A stretch of 64,000 nucleotides of DNA from Bettongia penicillata ogilbyi. Lineage: Eukaryota > Chordata > Mammalia > Diprotodontia > Potoroidae. The translations under genes and the position numbers were made by a program. The notes under the pieces are model-generated. The model was not told the origin of the DNA. It ran no database searches and was given only the letters and a program-made list of their open reading frames with translations. Positions within the stretch are counted from its first letter, which is position 1. Each line of letters starts with the position of its first letter. The stretch spans positions 9,372,070 through 9,436,069 of the forward strand of contig JAJHZJ010000496.1 of assembly GCA_023548195.1 (NCBI GenBank), read 5' to 3'. Below are positions 54,146-64,000 of the stretch, in pieces.

Positions 54146-54390
54146 CGTCTTTACCCCTAACTCTTTAGAATACTTGGCTTTCTTCAAGGCCCAGCTCAAG
54201 TGGGTTATTCCTTGTCTCTAAAATTAAGGTGTGAATATTATTTATTTACCATGTACTTGCTTACCTACATTGCAGTTTGGGTTCCTTGAGGGTAGCTCTT
54301 TTCCCTTTTGTATTGTCAGCATGTATTACTACACTTGATACATGATAATCACTTAATAAATGTTTGTTGAATGAATGGATGATTTTTATT
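54146..54390 (+). mobile_element. L2 LINE 3' end, sense, part 2
   Basis: 'ctttcttcaaggcccagctc', 'ttgggttccttgagggtagc', 'cacttaataaatgtttgttg', 'aatgaatggatg'. Completes the L2 begun at 53395. Confidence 0.75.
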
Positions 54391-55495
54391 TTTATTCCCC
54401 CTCAGACCTAGATCTTGTAAGTCAGAAAATTTAATTATTTTGCTTTGTCTCAGTTAATTTGCACAACACTACATTTTCCTTGTTCTCACTGTGATGCAAG
54501 TTCATGATAAATGCTGATAGGCTATAAAAGGGGAAATTTAGTAAGTCAGGGTTCTAGAGATTTTTGTGAGTAACTCAAAGTTGAATATATTCTTTGGGTA
54601 ATAAAAAAAATGATTACACTTGGGTAGCTCAGCAAGGGAAATACTATGATAGTAGACATGGTCCCCAATTAGAAAGCAAATTATAAGGACTTAACTGTAG
54701 GAATTACATGGAAGCCCCATGAGGTTTTGACATGGAAGCATGAAAGGTAGAGAATTTGTGGCTTCTTTGTAATGAAATAAAGAGCATCAAATAAAATGAT
54801 TAGATATCAAAATCATTGATCATCATGGGAAAAAAACACATCTTTTTTGTTCTTATTTGAAAGAAATACAGAGAAGGTATTTTTAAGGGAAACTAATGTT
54901 TGCTAATATTAATTAAAGTTATTGTGTTTAGATGTCTTAATAAAGGGTTATATCTTTATTAAAAAATAATTAGTAGAGAAACAAATCATAAGTCTTTTTT
55001 TTTGCTTCAAATGAAATAATGAAATTTGTCATTTAAATACATCGTAGGCTTTACCTAAGTTATGATGGTTTATCCAAATTCTAGACATTCATTAAAAAAT
55101 GTGCAAGCAATTTATTTTAACATCTTAGCACGCTCATAGAGCCCACAAAATAAACAGGTCTTGATTAGTAGGAATAATGAGTGTTCTGAAGTGGTTGGAT
55201 ATATTTGAATTTGCACTGGTAAAAGTTATAATTATGTAAAATATGGTCATTGATTCCAACCTAATGGAAATATATTGCAAATTTGAATAACGTGACCACT
55301 CCAAGTGATTCATTGTTCACAGTATTTGGGACTTAGCTGTATAGCACAGTAGTTCCATATCACACATCAAGAGTTATTTACCATACAACCAAGGTTTACA
55401 AAGTATACCAATGACTGTCATTGATGTCAAGCTTTAAATTCCTTATACCATTTGGTTCACATGATATCATGCAAATGGTACAAATATTAATTATT
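54391..55495. other. AT-rich, repeat-poor block
   Basis: About 1.1 kb with no named repeat until the L1. The end (55450-55495) belongs to the site into which the L1 inserted. No coding signal. Confidence 0.4.
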
Positions 55496-55829
55496 GAAAC
55501 TGACACAAGAGAATGACAATAATGAGACAACCTACCAAATTTTATGGGATATTGCAAAAGTAGTTCTTAGGGGAAGTTTATATCTTTGAATGCCTACATA
55601 AATAAAATAGAGAAAGAGGAGATCAATGACTTGGGTATGCAGCTGAAAAGCTAGAAAAAGAACAAATGGAAAATCCCCAAGAAAATACCAAATTAGAAAT
55701 ACTGAAAACCAAAGGAGAGATTAATAAAATTGAAATTAAGAAAACTATTGAATTAATAAATAAAACAAATAGTTGGTTTCATGAAAAAACTAATAAAATT
55801 GATAAACCTTTGGTCAATTTGATTAAAAA

Positions 55830-56285
55830 ATGAAAGAAGAAAATCATAGTACTAATATTAAAAATGAAAGAGATAACCTCACCTCCAATGAGGAGGAAAT
55901 TAAAACAATAATTAGAAATTACTTTGCCCAACTTTATGCCCACAAATTCAATAATCTAAATGAGATGGATGAATATTTTAAAAAATACAAATTGCCCAGA
56001 TTAACAGAAGAGGAAATTGAATACTTAAACAACCCCATCTCAGAACAAGAAATTGAACAAGCCATCAATGAACTCCCTAGGAAAAAATTCCCAGGACCAG
56101 ATGGATTCACAAGTGAATTCTATCAAACCTTTAAAGAACAGTTAATTCCAATACTATATAGACTATTTTTGAAAATTGGGGAAGAAGGAGTCCTCCCAAA
56201 TTCTTTCTATGATACAAATATGGTTTTGATACCCAAACCAGGAAGAGACAAAACAGAGAAAGAAATTATAGACCAATTTCTCTAA
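55830..56285 (+). pseudogene. L1 ORF2 fragment: linker before the reverse transcriptase
   Basis: An open segment of about 150 codons between the endonuclease (absent) and the RT core. It holds '[19 protein letters not shown]', '[18 protein letters not shown]' and '[19 protein letters not shown]', which are standard L1 ORF2 blocks. The frame breaks near 56263, and the next segment continues one base earlier, consistent with loss of one base in an A-run. Stops upstream (for example 'tatctttga' near 55590 and 'ttaaaaaatga' near 55828) show it is dead. Confidence 0.85.
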
Positions 56286-57106
56286 TGAACATAGATGCAA
56301 ACATTTTCAACAAGATTTTAGCAAAACGAATACAGCATCTTATAAAGAGAATAATACATTATGATCAGGTAGGTTTCATACCAGGAATGCAGGGCTGGTT
56401 CAATATTAGGAAAACTATTAGCATTATTGATCATATCAACAACAAAACTAACAAAAATCACATGATTATCTCAATAGATGCAGAAAAAGCTTTCGACAAA
56501 ATACAACACCCATTCCTATTAAAAACACTGGAGAATATAGGAATAAAGGGAACTTTCCATAAAATAATAAGCAGTATCTACTTAAAACCTTCAGCAAGCA
56601 TTATATGCAATGGGGATAAGCTAGATGCATTTCCAGTAAGGTCAGGGGTGAAACAAGGATGCCCATTATCACCACTATTATTCAATATGGTACTAGAAAC
56701 GTTAGCGGTAGCAATTAGACAAGATAAAGAAATTGAAGGAATAAAAATAGCCAAAGAAGAAACTAAGTTATCACTCTTTGTAGATGATATGATGATATAC
56801 TTAGAGAATCCCAGAGATTCAAGTAAAAAACTACTTGAAATAATAAACAACTTTGGCAAAGTTGCAGGTTACAAAATAAACCCACACAAGTCTTCTGCAT
56901 TCCTATATATTAGCAACAAAGTCCAACAGCAAGAGATAGAAAGAGAAATCCCATTTAAAGCTAGAGTAGACACTATAAAATACTTAGGAGTTTACCTGCC
57001 AAAACAAACCCAGGGATTATATGAACACAATTACAAGACACTTTTTGCACAAATAAAGTCAGATTTAAGTAAGTGGAAAAACATCAGTTGTTCATGGGTA
57101 GGCTGA
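56285..57106 (+). pseudogene. L1 ORF2 reverse transcriptase core remnant
   Basis: A 273-codon open segment with the RT motifs in order: '[18 protein letters not shown]' (residues 26-43), motif A '[14 protein letters not shown]' (62-75, catalytic Asp at 65), motif B '[15 protein letters not shown]' (120-134), motif C '[12 protein letters not shown]' (162-173, catalytic Asp pair at 167-168), '[11 protein letters not shown]' (193-203) and 'IKYLGVYL' (231-238). The usual L1 FADD is FVDD here. The segment ends in TGA at 57104-57106; the same frame continues afterwards, and TGA where CGA is expected suggests CpG decay. The N-terminal methionine is internal to the ancestral protein. Confidence 0.9.
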
Positions 57107-57121
57107 GCTAATATAATAAAA

Positions 57122-58038
57122 GTGACAATTCTACCTAAATCAATTTACTTATTTAGTGCCATACCAGTTAAACTATCAGATAATTATTTTCTAGAGCTGG
57201 ATAAAATAATATCAAAATTCATTTGGAAAAACAAAAGGTCCAGAATATCAAAGGGACTAACGAAAAGAAATGCTTGGGAAGGTGGCCTAGCACTCCCAGA
57301 CCTCAAATTGTATTATAAAGCAGCAATTATCAAAACCACTTGGTATTGGCTAAGAAAAAGAGGGGTAGACAAATGGAATAGACTTGGCACTCAAGACACA
57401 GTAGGCAAGGAACATAGCAACCTCCTGTTTCATAAACCCAAAGATCCCAGCTTCTGGGATAAGAATTCACTGTTCAACAAAAATTGCTGGGAAAACTGGT
57501 TAACTGTGTGGTGGAAATTAGGTATAGATCCATGCCTGACACTGTACACAAGAATAAAGTCCAAATGGGTACATGATTTAGGTATAAAGATTGATACCAT
57601 GAATAAATTGGAGAAGCAAGGAATAATGTATTTATCAGATTTATGGAGAGGGGAAGAATTTTTTTCTAAAGAAACTATAGAAAGCATTATGAAATGGATA
57701 ATTTTGATTACTTTAAACTGAAAAGTTTTTGCATAACCAAACCCAATGCAACCAAAATTCGGAGGGATGTAGTAAATTGGGAAAAAAATTTTATGGCTAA
57801 GCTCGAGGATAAAGGCCTCATTTCTAGAATATATAGAGAACTGACTCAAATATATAACCATACAAGTCATTCCCCAATTGATAAATGGTCAAAGGATATG
57901 AACAGGCAATTTTCAGGGGAAGAAATTAAAGATATCTATAATCATATGAAAAAATGCTCTAAATCACTATTGATTAGAGAGATGCAAATCAAAACAACTC
58001 TGAGGTACCACATCACACTAAAAGTTTGGCAAACATGA
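57122..58038 (+). pseudogene. L1 ORF2 C-terminal segments (two frames)
   Basis: 57122-57721 carries 'KIISKFIWKNKRSRISKG', 'LALPDLKLYYKAAIIKTTWY' and 'WLTVWWKLGIDPCL'. The frame then shifts by one base near 57692, and 57694-58038 carries 'DNFDYFKLKSFCITKPNATK' and 'MKKCSKSLLIREMQIKTTLR'. Another shift near 58020 leads to the knuckle C-X3-C-X7-H-X4-C at 58059-58112 (CWRGC...HCWWSC). All shifts fit loss of single bases. Confidence 0.85.
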
Positions 58039-58917
58039 CAGAACAAGAAAATGATAAATGCTGGAGAGGATGTGGGAGAGTTGGAACACTAATTCATTGT
58101 TGGTGGAGCTGTGAGATCAACCAACCCTTCTGGAGAATGGTCTGAAACTATGCCCAAAGGGCTACAAAAATGTGCATACCCTTTGACCCAGCAATATCGC
58201 TACTAGGACTGTATCCCCAAGAGATTATAAAAATGGGAAACGGTCCCACATGTACAAAAATATTTATAGCAGCACTCTTTTTGGTAGCCCAAAACTGGAA
58301 GTCAAGGGGATGCCCATCAACTGGGGAATGACTGAGTAATTTATGGTATATGAATGTAACGGAGTACTATTGTGCCATAAGAAATGATGAACAAGAAGAC
58401 TTCAGGGAGGCCTGGAAGGACTTATATGATCTGATGCTGAGTGAAAGGAGCAGAACCAGGAGAACTTTGTACACAGCAATGACCACAGTGTGCAAGAGTT
58501 TTTTCTGGTAGACTTGGAACTTTGTAATAACACAAGAACTTACTGAGAAAAAAAAAATCCCAATGTTGGTCTTCTAAGGCAAAATGCCTTCCACACTCAG
58601 AGAAAGAAATATGGAAGTCATTTGCAGAATGTAGCAGATCATGTTTGTGTGTGGGTGGGTTTCAGTGTATTATGTTTTGATTTGTTATATGATTTCTTCC
58701 ATTTATTTTAGTTCGACTACATAGCATGACTATAGTGAAAATGTGCTCAATAGGAAAGCATATGTAGAACCTATACAGAATTGTATGCTGTCATGGGGAG
58801 GGAGGGGGGTAGTGGAGGGAAGGTGTGGGGGGGATAAAATCTTAATTTTAAGGAAGTGATTGTAGAACATTAAAAAAATAAATATAATATAAAACACACA
58901 CACACACACAAAGAAAC

Positions 58918-59040
58918 TGACAACTGTGGAAGCTGAGGCACAGAGAAATGAAATGTTTTTTTCCAGAAGACAAATAATAGTGTCAAATTCAGAATTTAAA
59001 ATGATCTCCAAATGCCAAAACAAGTGCCCTTTGGGGCTCA
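58918..59040 (-). mobile_element. MIR SINE, antisense, host of the L1 insertion
   Basis: 'gaagctgaggcacagagaaa' is the antisense MIR core immediately after the L1. The sequence before the L1 ends 'attattgaaactgaca', which would join smoothly to it, so the L1 landed in this MIR. Confidence 0.6.
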
Positions 59041-60109
59041 AAATTTAAATGAAACCAAGCATCTGGAATAAATGTAGGTTTTTAAAAAATGTCTCCACAT
59101 AGTAGATGATCAAAAGCCATGATGATATGAATATATCATTGCCTGATAGCAAGAGCAATAAGGATGTATACATTTCACATATTTAGCACATATTGCAAAA
59201 GGTGAAAATGAATGAAGTACACTGATAACTATTGACACATTTGCCTACTTTAGGAGAATTGTTAAGAGAATGATCTATACATATATCAAGCCCTCCCACC
59301 CCTTTATTATAATATGAGAAAGGAAAAGGCAGGTTTTTATAAAAGATGTAGTAAGAGAAGGACTGGGTATGAAATCTTCGTAGCTATGGAGATGTTATTG
59401 TTGGATGAAAAAGAAGACAATTCTATCTACGCTGGGCAGTCTGCCATGGCCATCCATCATAATGATTTCCCCCATGTTCATGGTGATTGGAGAAATATTT
59501 CAGTAGTATGGACATCAAATGACTTAGTATTTTTCCTAAGTTCACAGAGAAAGTAAATACTACAAATAAGCTTCATTTAATAAGCTTTTGCTTTTTTAAA
59601 AAACCAAACTTTTGAATGTAATAGTGTTGGGAACTCTTGGTGAGCAAACTTTCCTTGATAATATGATCTTCAAGAGTTTCATAAATTATAGTCTTAGATA
59701 ATTGTCTGGGACATTGAATGTTTGAGTGAAAACCATGATACATCAGAGATGGGACTTGTTCCCTGGACTTCATGACTCTTAGTATAACTCTCTTTCCAAA
59801 TATTTACCATATTGGTAAGTAATAACATCTATTTGTTTTTGAAGAACTGAAGGTGTAATGATTTAAGTATTCATTGGATCTAAAATAATTGGTTCTATGT
59901 TGCATGGCATGTAGTTATGCTATGAGTGAAATCATATTGTAATGATGTCTTCCAAATATTTTTAGTCACTAAAATCCTTTTGAGAGATTTCAGGAAAGAT
60001 GTAAGCTATGTTCCCTTCCTTGTTGTAATGATTAGAGTTTTTAAATTTTTTTTCCTATATCAATTTCTGTTTTGTTCATGCTATATTTTTACAAGCAACT
60101 TTATTTTAC
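59041..60109. other. No recognised repeat or gene
   Basis: About 1.07 kb, AT-rich. An 80-codon open frame at 59314-59556 has no recognised motif. Nothing assigned. Confidence 0.4.
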
Positions 60110-60884
60110 CTAAATGATAAGTTTGCTTTTATCCCTTCTAGTTCCATGATTTTTTCATCATTTCTTTTAACCTATAAATCCATTCTACTGGGATAACTTT
60201 GAGCTGTTTATTCTCTATTATCCAGCCCTCCCAGATTTCTGTCATACCTGGTTTCCATGTTTTTATTCAGGTCATTGACAGGAGTAGAGCAAAATAGTAC
60301 CAAGGACAGAGCTCTGCAACACTTCTCTAGAAACTTACTTCCAAACTATAATTCATTCTATTAACATCCTTTCATGATAGTTTTTCAATTAGGTACAAAT
60401 GTATTTATCTTTACCTTCATTCCACTCATTTTCCCCCCTCTTGTATAAAAATATGTAATTGAAGATTTTTCACAAAACATTTTGAAATCTGGATGTTATG
60501 TCTACCATATTCCTTTGATCTTATAACACTAACAAAAAGGAAATGATGTCAATTTGTCATAACTTGTTAGTGAACCCATGCAGGGTCCTAGTTTTTACCT
60601 TTCATTTTAAACTGTTTACAAACTGACTCTTTAATAACCCAATCTATAATTTTGCTGACATCCAATTCAAACTCGCTATTTCACACTCTATTTATTCCCT
60701 TATTCTGAATCACTTTGCTAAGCTCCAATGTTTTGGCCACTTAGTCATTATTTTCCCTGGAAAGCTCAAAGATTAGTGACATTGGTTACAGCATCAAATC
60801 CTTAAGTCTTTTTGGTGCCCTGGGAGTAAATGACTTGGATACATCATAGTAGCTATGTATCATCTCAGTTATCTTAGGAAAGAA
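60110..60884 (-). mobile_element. L3/CR1-type LINE ORF2, antisense, part 1
   Basis: Collinear with the reverse complement of a CR1-clade ORF2: 'accaaggacagagctctgca', 'acacttctctagaaacttac', 'cacaaaacattttgaaatct' / 'ggatgttatgtctaccatat' (the motif-A region), 'gtttacaaactgactcttta', 'aagattagtgacattggtta', 'gccctgggagtaaatgactt'. No frame survives. L2 is a less likely alternative. Confidence 0.7.
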
Positions 60885-61113
60885 GCTTAGTATAGTGGAT
60901 GGAAGGCAGATTTGGAAATTAGAATAATCTGTATTCAATTCTTGCCTTTGTCATAAACTGATTTTATAAACCTGGACAAATCACTTAACATCTTAGTTCT
61001 TTTGGGCAATGTGCTAAAATTAGAAGTTATCAGTAAGCTGATGTTCTTGATAGATGCAGGGAGCTTTTGCATTGGGAGTTCCTACATGGAGAAAAATTAC
61101 AGGTCTAAACAAC
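60885..61113 (+). mobile_element. THER1-type CORE-SINE, sense, nested in L3/CR1
   Basis: 'aagcttagtatagtggatgg', 'acctggacaaatcacttaac', then the THER1 3' module 'ttagaagttatcagtaagct', 'gggagcttttgcattgggag', 'aaattacaggtctaaacaac'. L3/CR1 sequence continues on both sides. Confidence 0.7.
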
Positions 61114-61440
61114 CCTTCTTCCCGCGCCATGTGTTAAATTTCATTTCCTCTCTAACCATGTTTGTTCTGCCCCTCTCTAACTAAAGATTATTACCTTCGA
61201 TGTAGAAGGCAGATGAAAAATGGGAGTTGAATAGCTCTGTTTCTCTCTGTCAGCTATTATCACTACATTCCCTGCCCCTAAGCAGCCAAGCAATTCTTTC
61301 CTTTTAGATCATCTTGCTCTGAACACAGTTCCAAAAAAACATTCTCATTGATATTATCATTGTTCAAATAATTCAGTCTGGTCTAGACTTTAAAGCCTAA
61401 AACAGTTATAAGTCCATGCTATTCCTGTTTTTATCCTTAA
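61114..61440 (-). mobile_element. L3/CR1-type LINE ORF2, antisense, part 2
   Basis: Resumes the order: 'ctaaccatgtttgttctgcc', 'aatgggagttgaatagctct', 'tctctctgtcagctattatc', 'taagcagccaagcaattctt'. The limit at 61440 is approximate. Confidence 0.65.
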
Positions 61441-61700
61441 TTTTATGACCAAGGCACTGTAGAATAGGAGACAGAGTGTTGCACTTTAAGGCAAAGAGCT
61501 CTGGGTTAAAATTCCACCTCCATCACTTGCTAGCTGTGTGATCTTGGGCAAATCATTGAACTTCTCTGATTCTGTTCCTTAACTATAAAATGCAGATAAT
61601 ATTATTTCTCTTACACAGCTGGCATAAGGATGAGAAGAGATAATGTATCTAAAGTGCTGTATAAACCGTAGCTATACAAATATAAGCTAGTATTCAGAGC
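61441..61700 (+). mobile_element. MIR SINE, sense
   Basis: 'gaataggagacagagtgttg', 'gctagctgtgtgatcttggg', 'ataaaatgcagataatatta', 'ggcataaggatgagaagaga', 'gtatctaaagtgctgtataa' (approximate order). Near full length. Confidence 0.75.
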
Positions 61701-61814
61701 ACCTTCTGTCTTATATGTCTTTTAAAAACCTGAGCTCATTAGAGAAATCCCTGGGCAGACTTCCTAAGTTGGATTCACCAAACAAAACAAAACAAAACTT
61801 TTCTTTACTGTTTA

Positions 61815-62080
61815 CAAAGTAGCTAGGTGGTGCAGCACAGAGGGTACTAGATTTGTCAAGGAAACGAGTTCAAACACAACTTCAGATATTTAATAGCTGT
61901 ATGACCTGGACAAGTCACTTAACTTCCATTTGCCTCAATTTACTCTATAAAATGGGGGGAATGGTAAGCATAATATCCTACTCCCACAGCTGTCATGAGG
62001 AGCAAATGAGGTAGCATTTGCAAAGTATGTTGCAAACCTTAAAGCAACTTAAAAGTAAATACTAGATATTACTACTATGT
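61815..62080 (+). mobile_element. tRNA-derived CORE-SINE, sense
   Basis: Head 'agtagctaggtggtgcagca', B-box region 'gagttcaaacacaacttcag', core 'gacctggacaagtcacttaa', 3' part 'gctgtcatgaggagcaaatg' and 'cttaaagcaacttaaaagta'. An (AAAAC)n-like stretch precedes it at 61780-61800. Confidence 0.75.
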
Positions 62081-62129
62081 GCTGGAACTGTGTTAGGACC
62101 CATAGCTATTACATTCACAGTTGGGAGTT

Positions 62130-62335
62130 CAGTTCATAAAATCATAGTTTTAGGATCAGAGAATCATATAATGTGAGCCAGGAAGGAAATTGTAGACAAG
62201 AGAGGTTCAGTGATTTACCTGGGTTCAGCTCATACATAAGTCCTTCAAATGGAATTTAAACATAAATCTTCCTGGCCTCCAGTTCAGTGTTCTAAGTGAC
62301 TGTGCCAGTGTACTTTGGCAATATTATTAAGGATT
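62130..62335 (-). mobile_element. MIR3 SINE, antisense
   Basis: 'aaaatcatagttttaggatc', 'agccaggaaggaaattgtag', 'gttcagtgatttacctgggt', 'aatcttcctggcctccagtt'. Confidence 0.65.
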
Positions 62336-64000
62336 TGCCCAAATAATAAGAGGCAGGCTCTGTGTTAATATTCAGGCTTTCTGACTTCAAATCTTGTACT
62401 CTATGAATATATTTCAATTGGTGCACTTCTGGAAGACCACCCTTCCTGTTTCACTGAAAAAGTTTCCTGGAGGCTTGTTTTTAAAAGGCTAGAATCAGGA
62501 TTGGGTAAGGTTTTTGTGTAAACCAAGTTCTCCACTGTCTTCCCCCTAGAATTCATTTCCACTCCATTCCAACCAGCTGTGGGAACCTTATGATGGGACA
62601 GAAAGGAAGTGACTCATTAAGGCAATCAGTTAGTGTAGGCATAATCAATCACGCTAGTGACCGGTGATGGTGTTGGTGCCACACAGATGGTCCATTTGGC
62701 ACAGGTAATTATTTTACTTTTGACTCATCACATTATCAAGAAAATGTCATTATCAAGAAAAATGGGATTGCTAGTCTATTTCCAAAGGATCTATGACTCA
62801 TGATCATCTGATCAGAGTGTAGAAAATAACCCCAGTGAAGACAGTCATTACAACAATTGGTAAATGTAGGGCATGGATTTGAAATGAAGATTAGACAGAA
62901 CTCGCCTCCATTCAAGCCTGATTTTCTGTATTGGTTGAATGCATCCTTGAGTCATTTGGAAATTCAGCCACTTAATCAGGGATATGGAAATATTTAGAGT
63001 GTTCAAAAAAGAAATAGATATTACAAGAAATGTGAGAACTGGGGGAAAAATGCATTTGATTGGCTCTCCAGGGTGGCTTTAATTAATTCCCAGAGCTCTG
63101 AACTCACATTGTAGTACATTTTCTTTGGCATCTGAACACAATACACCTGACCAACTGAAAAGGACTCCAATGTGCCTACTCCTTCTTCCTTTTTTTAAAG
63201 ACCATCCACTAATGCTAGGGTATCCCTTTCTGCACCCTAGAGTTATATTCAACTTGCTTTTTGGATCACAGAGGAAAAACTTGATCATGATATGACATAT
63301 TGAAGAAGCATGATGCTCAGAAGAAATTAGGGGAAATATTTTAGGAGATTTGAATGTTCTCTATGCTATTATGCACCTGGTGAAGAGGAATTTAAATTAG
63401 ATCATTGAATACATTTACATAATAATTTAGTGACTGCCAGGAATTTTTAAAAGTCAATTTCATTTCAGTTGTGGGGTTTTCCATACTGAGGTTTTGCATC
63501 ATTAGTTATGCCTTTACATTCAGATTATCGTTACTAAGAAATCTTTTGCCAAATCCAGGCTAGAGGGTGGTCACTTGGCTGTTCATTCTACTTTGCTTTT
63601 TTCCAGATGCTGGCTGAGGTCCAATCCAGGTGGTTTGCTACAATTCATAATTTCCTAGGAGATATATAGATCTGTCTAGGAAAATATATAGTCCAGGGTG
63701 GGAGTATGAACACAAAGTGAAAAACTCTCAAGAAGCTAGAGACCAAGTCTATTACCACTATTTTTAATAGAATTAGATATCTTATTCCAATGCCTTATTT
63801 TAATGTGTGAATGTAGTCCTGAGTTTTCCAAAGCAATTTTTACAGACTGAAAGTTCTGGCAGGAACTACCAAGCTAGAAAGTCTTTGATAATGGTCCTGG
63901 CAGCAAATACGATATGTTAGCAACAATTGAGGGGATGGAGTAATGCAGCTGGGATTCCAGGAAATGAACTTTTGGGAATTCATTCAAACCCAGTCAGAGA
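62336..64000. other. Repeat-poor block
   Basis: About 1.66 kb with no named repeat. The part 62570-62790 is notable: 'gtgactcattaaggcaatca', 'gcataatcaatcacgctagt', and a doubled 'attatcaagaaaa' (62731 and 62749). A conserved-noncoding candidate by exclusion. No coding exon supported. Confidence 0.4.

Larger units (their letters stand above)
55506..58912 (+). mobile_element. L1 LINE, 5' truncated, about 3.4 kb
   Basis: The largest element here. It is flanked by a 10-bp duplication GAAACTGACA (55496-55505 and 58913-58922). The 5' end is cut within ORF2 upstream of the reverse transcriptase. ORF2 continues to the C-terminal Cys-rich knuckle, followed by a 3' UTR with G-rich stretches (58795-58835) and a tail of AATAAATATAATATAAAACACACAC. 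A 5' UTR, ORF1 and the endonuclease are missing. Stops and frameshifts prevent ORF2 translation. The preintegration site is an old antisense MIR, whose remainder follows at 58918. The sequence resembles L1 of marsupials; the subfamily cannot be named without a library. Confidence 0.92.

Overview
The window looks like intergenic or intronic DNA from a marsupial nuclear genome. It is AT-rich, has no convincing multi-exon gene, and consists largely of layered retrotransposons. The marsupial call is pattern recognition of repeat families, made without a database search. The families seen are: tRNA-headed CORE-SINEs with a GTTCAAATC-type B box; SINEs whose tails end like RTE/BovB elements (13708-14020 type and 24389-24745 type are two different tails); a marsupial-type L1; and abundant old L2, L3/CR1, MIR, MIR3 and THER1 copies. 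An Australian lineage is possible from the SINE types but I cannot prove it.

Layout. 0-6 kb: old L2, an L1 3' end nested in L2, microsatellites, and a repeat-poor block at 2.3-3.3 kb. 6.7-7.2 kb: a CpG-rich solo LTR of an endogenous retrovirus with a perfect 6-bp target-site duplication. 7.3-12.4 kb: MIR/THER1/L2 copies, a compound tetranucleotide-dinucleotide repeat at 8.5 kb, and a repeat-poor AT-rich block at 10.1-11.5 kb. 13.7 kb: a SINE with clear target-site duplications. 14-25 kb: old L2 and MIR. 25.5 kb: a diverged but nearly full-length 7SL (SRP) RNA pseudogene. 26.7 kb: a 38-bp alternating purine-pyrimidine palindrome. 29-36 kb: long L2 and L3/CR1 remnants and a 33-bp minisatellite that seems to have grown out of a MIR3 tail. 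38.2 kb: a 113-bp candidate coding exon with acceptor and donor signals, the only plausible cellular coding segment found. 41.7-42.9 kb: a short, internally deleted L1 with 13-bp duplications. 47.5-48.2 kb: a MIR split by two later insertions. 50-52 kb: L3, L1 with a nested SINE, and the 3' end of a LINE whose tail resembles the SINE tails elsewhere in the window. 53.4-54.4 kb: L2 split by an antisense L1. 55.5-58.9 kb: the largest element, a 3.4-kb 5'-truncated L1 with an almost complete but broken ORF2. 60-62.3 kb: L3/CR1 split by a THER1 element, then MIR and SINE copies.

No operon, CRISPR array, intact tRNA or rRNA gene, or new biological system was found. The window is best read as a record of retrotransposon waves: L2/L3 and MIR first, then L1 and THER1, then younger SINEs, the 3.4-kb L1 and the LTR. 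Repeat-poor islands may hold regulatory DNA. Repeat boundaries are mostly accurate to about 10-30 bases except where a target-site duplication fixes them.
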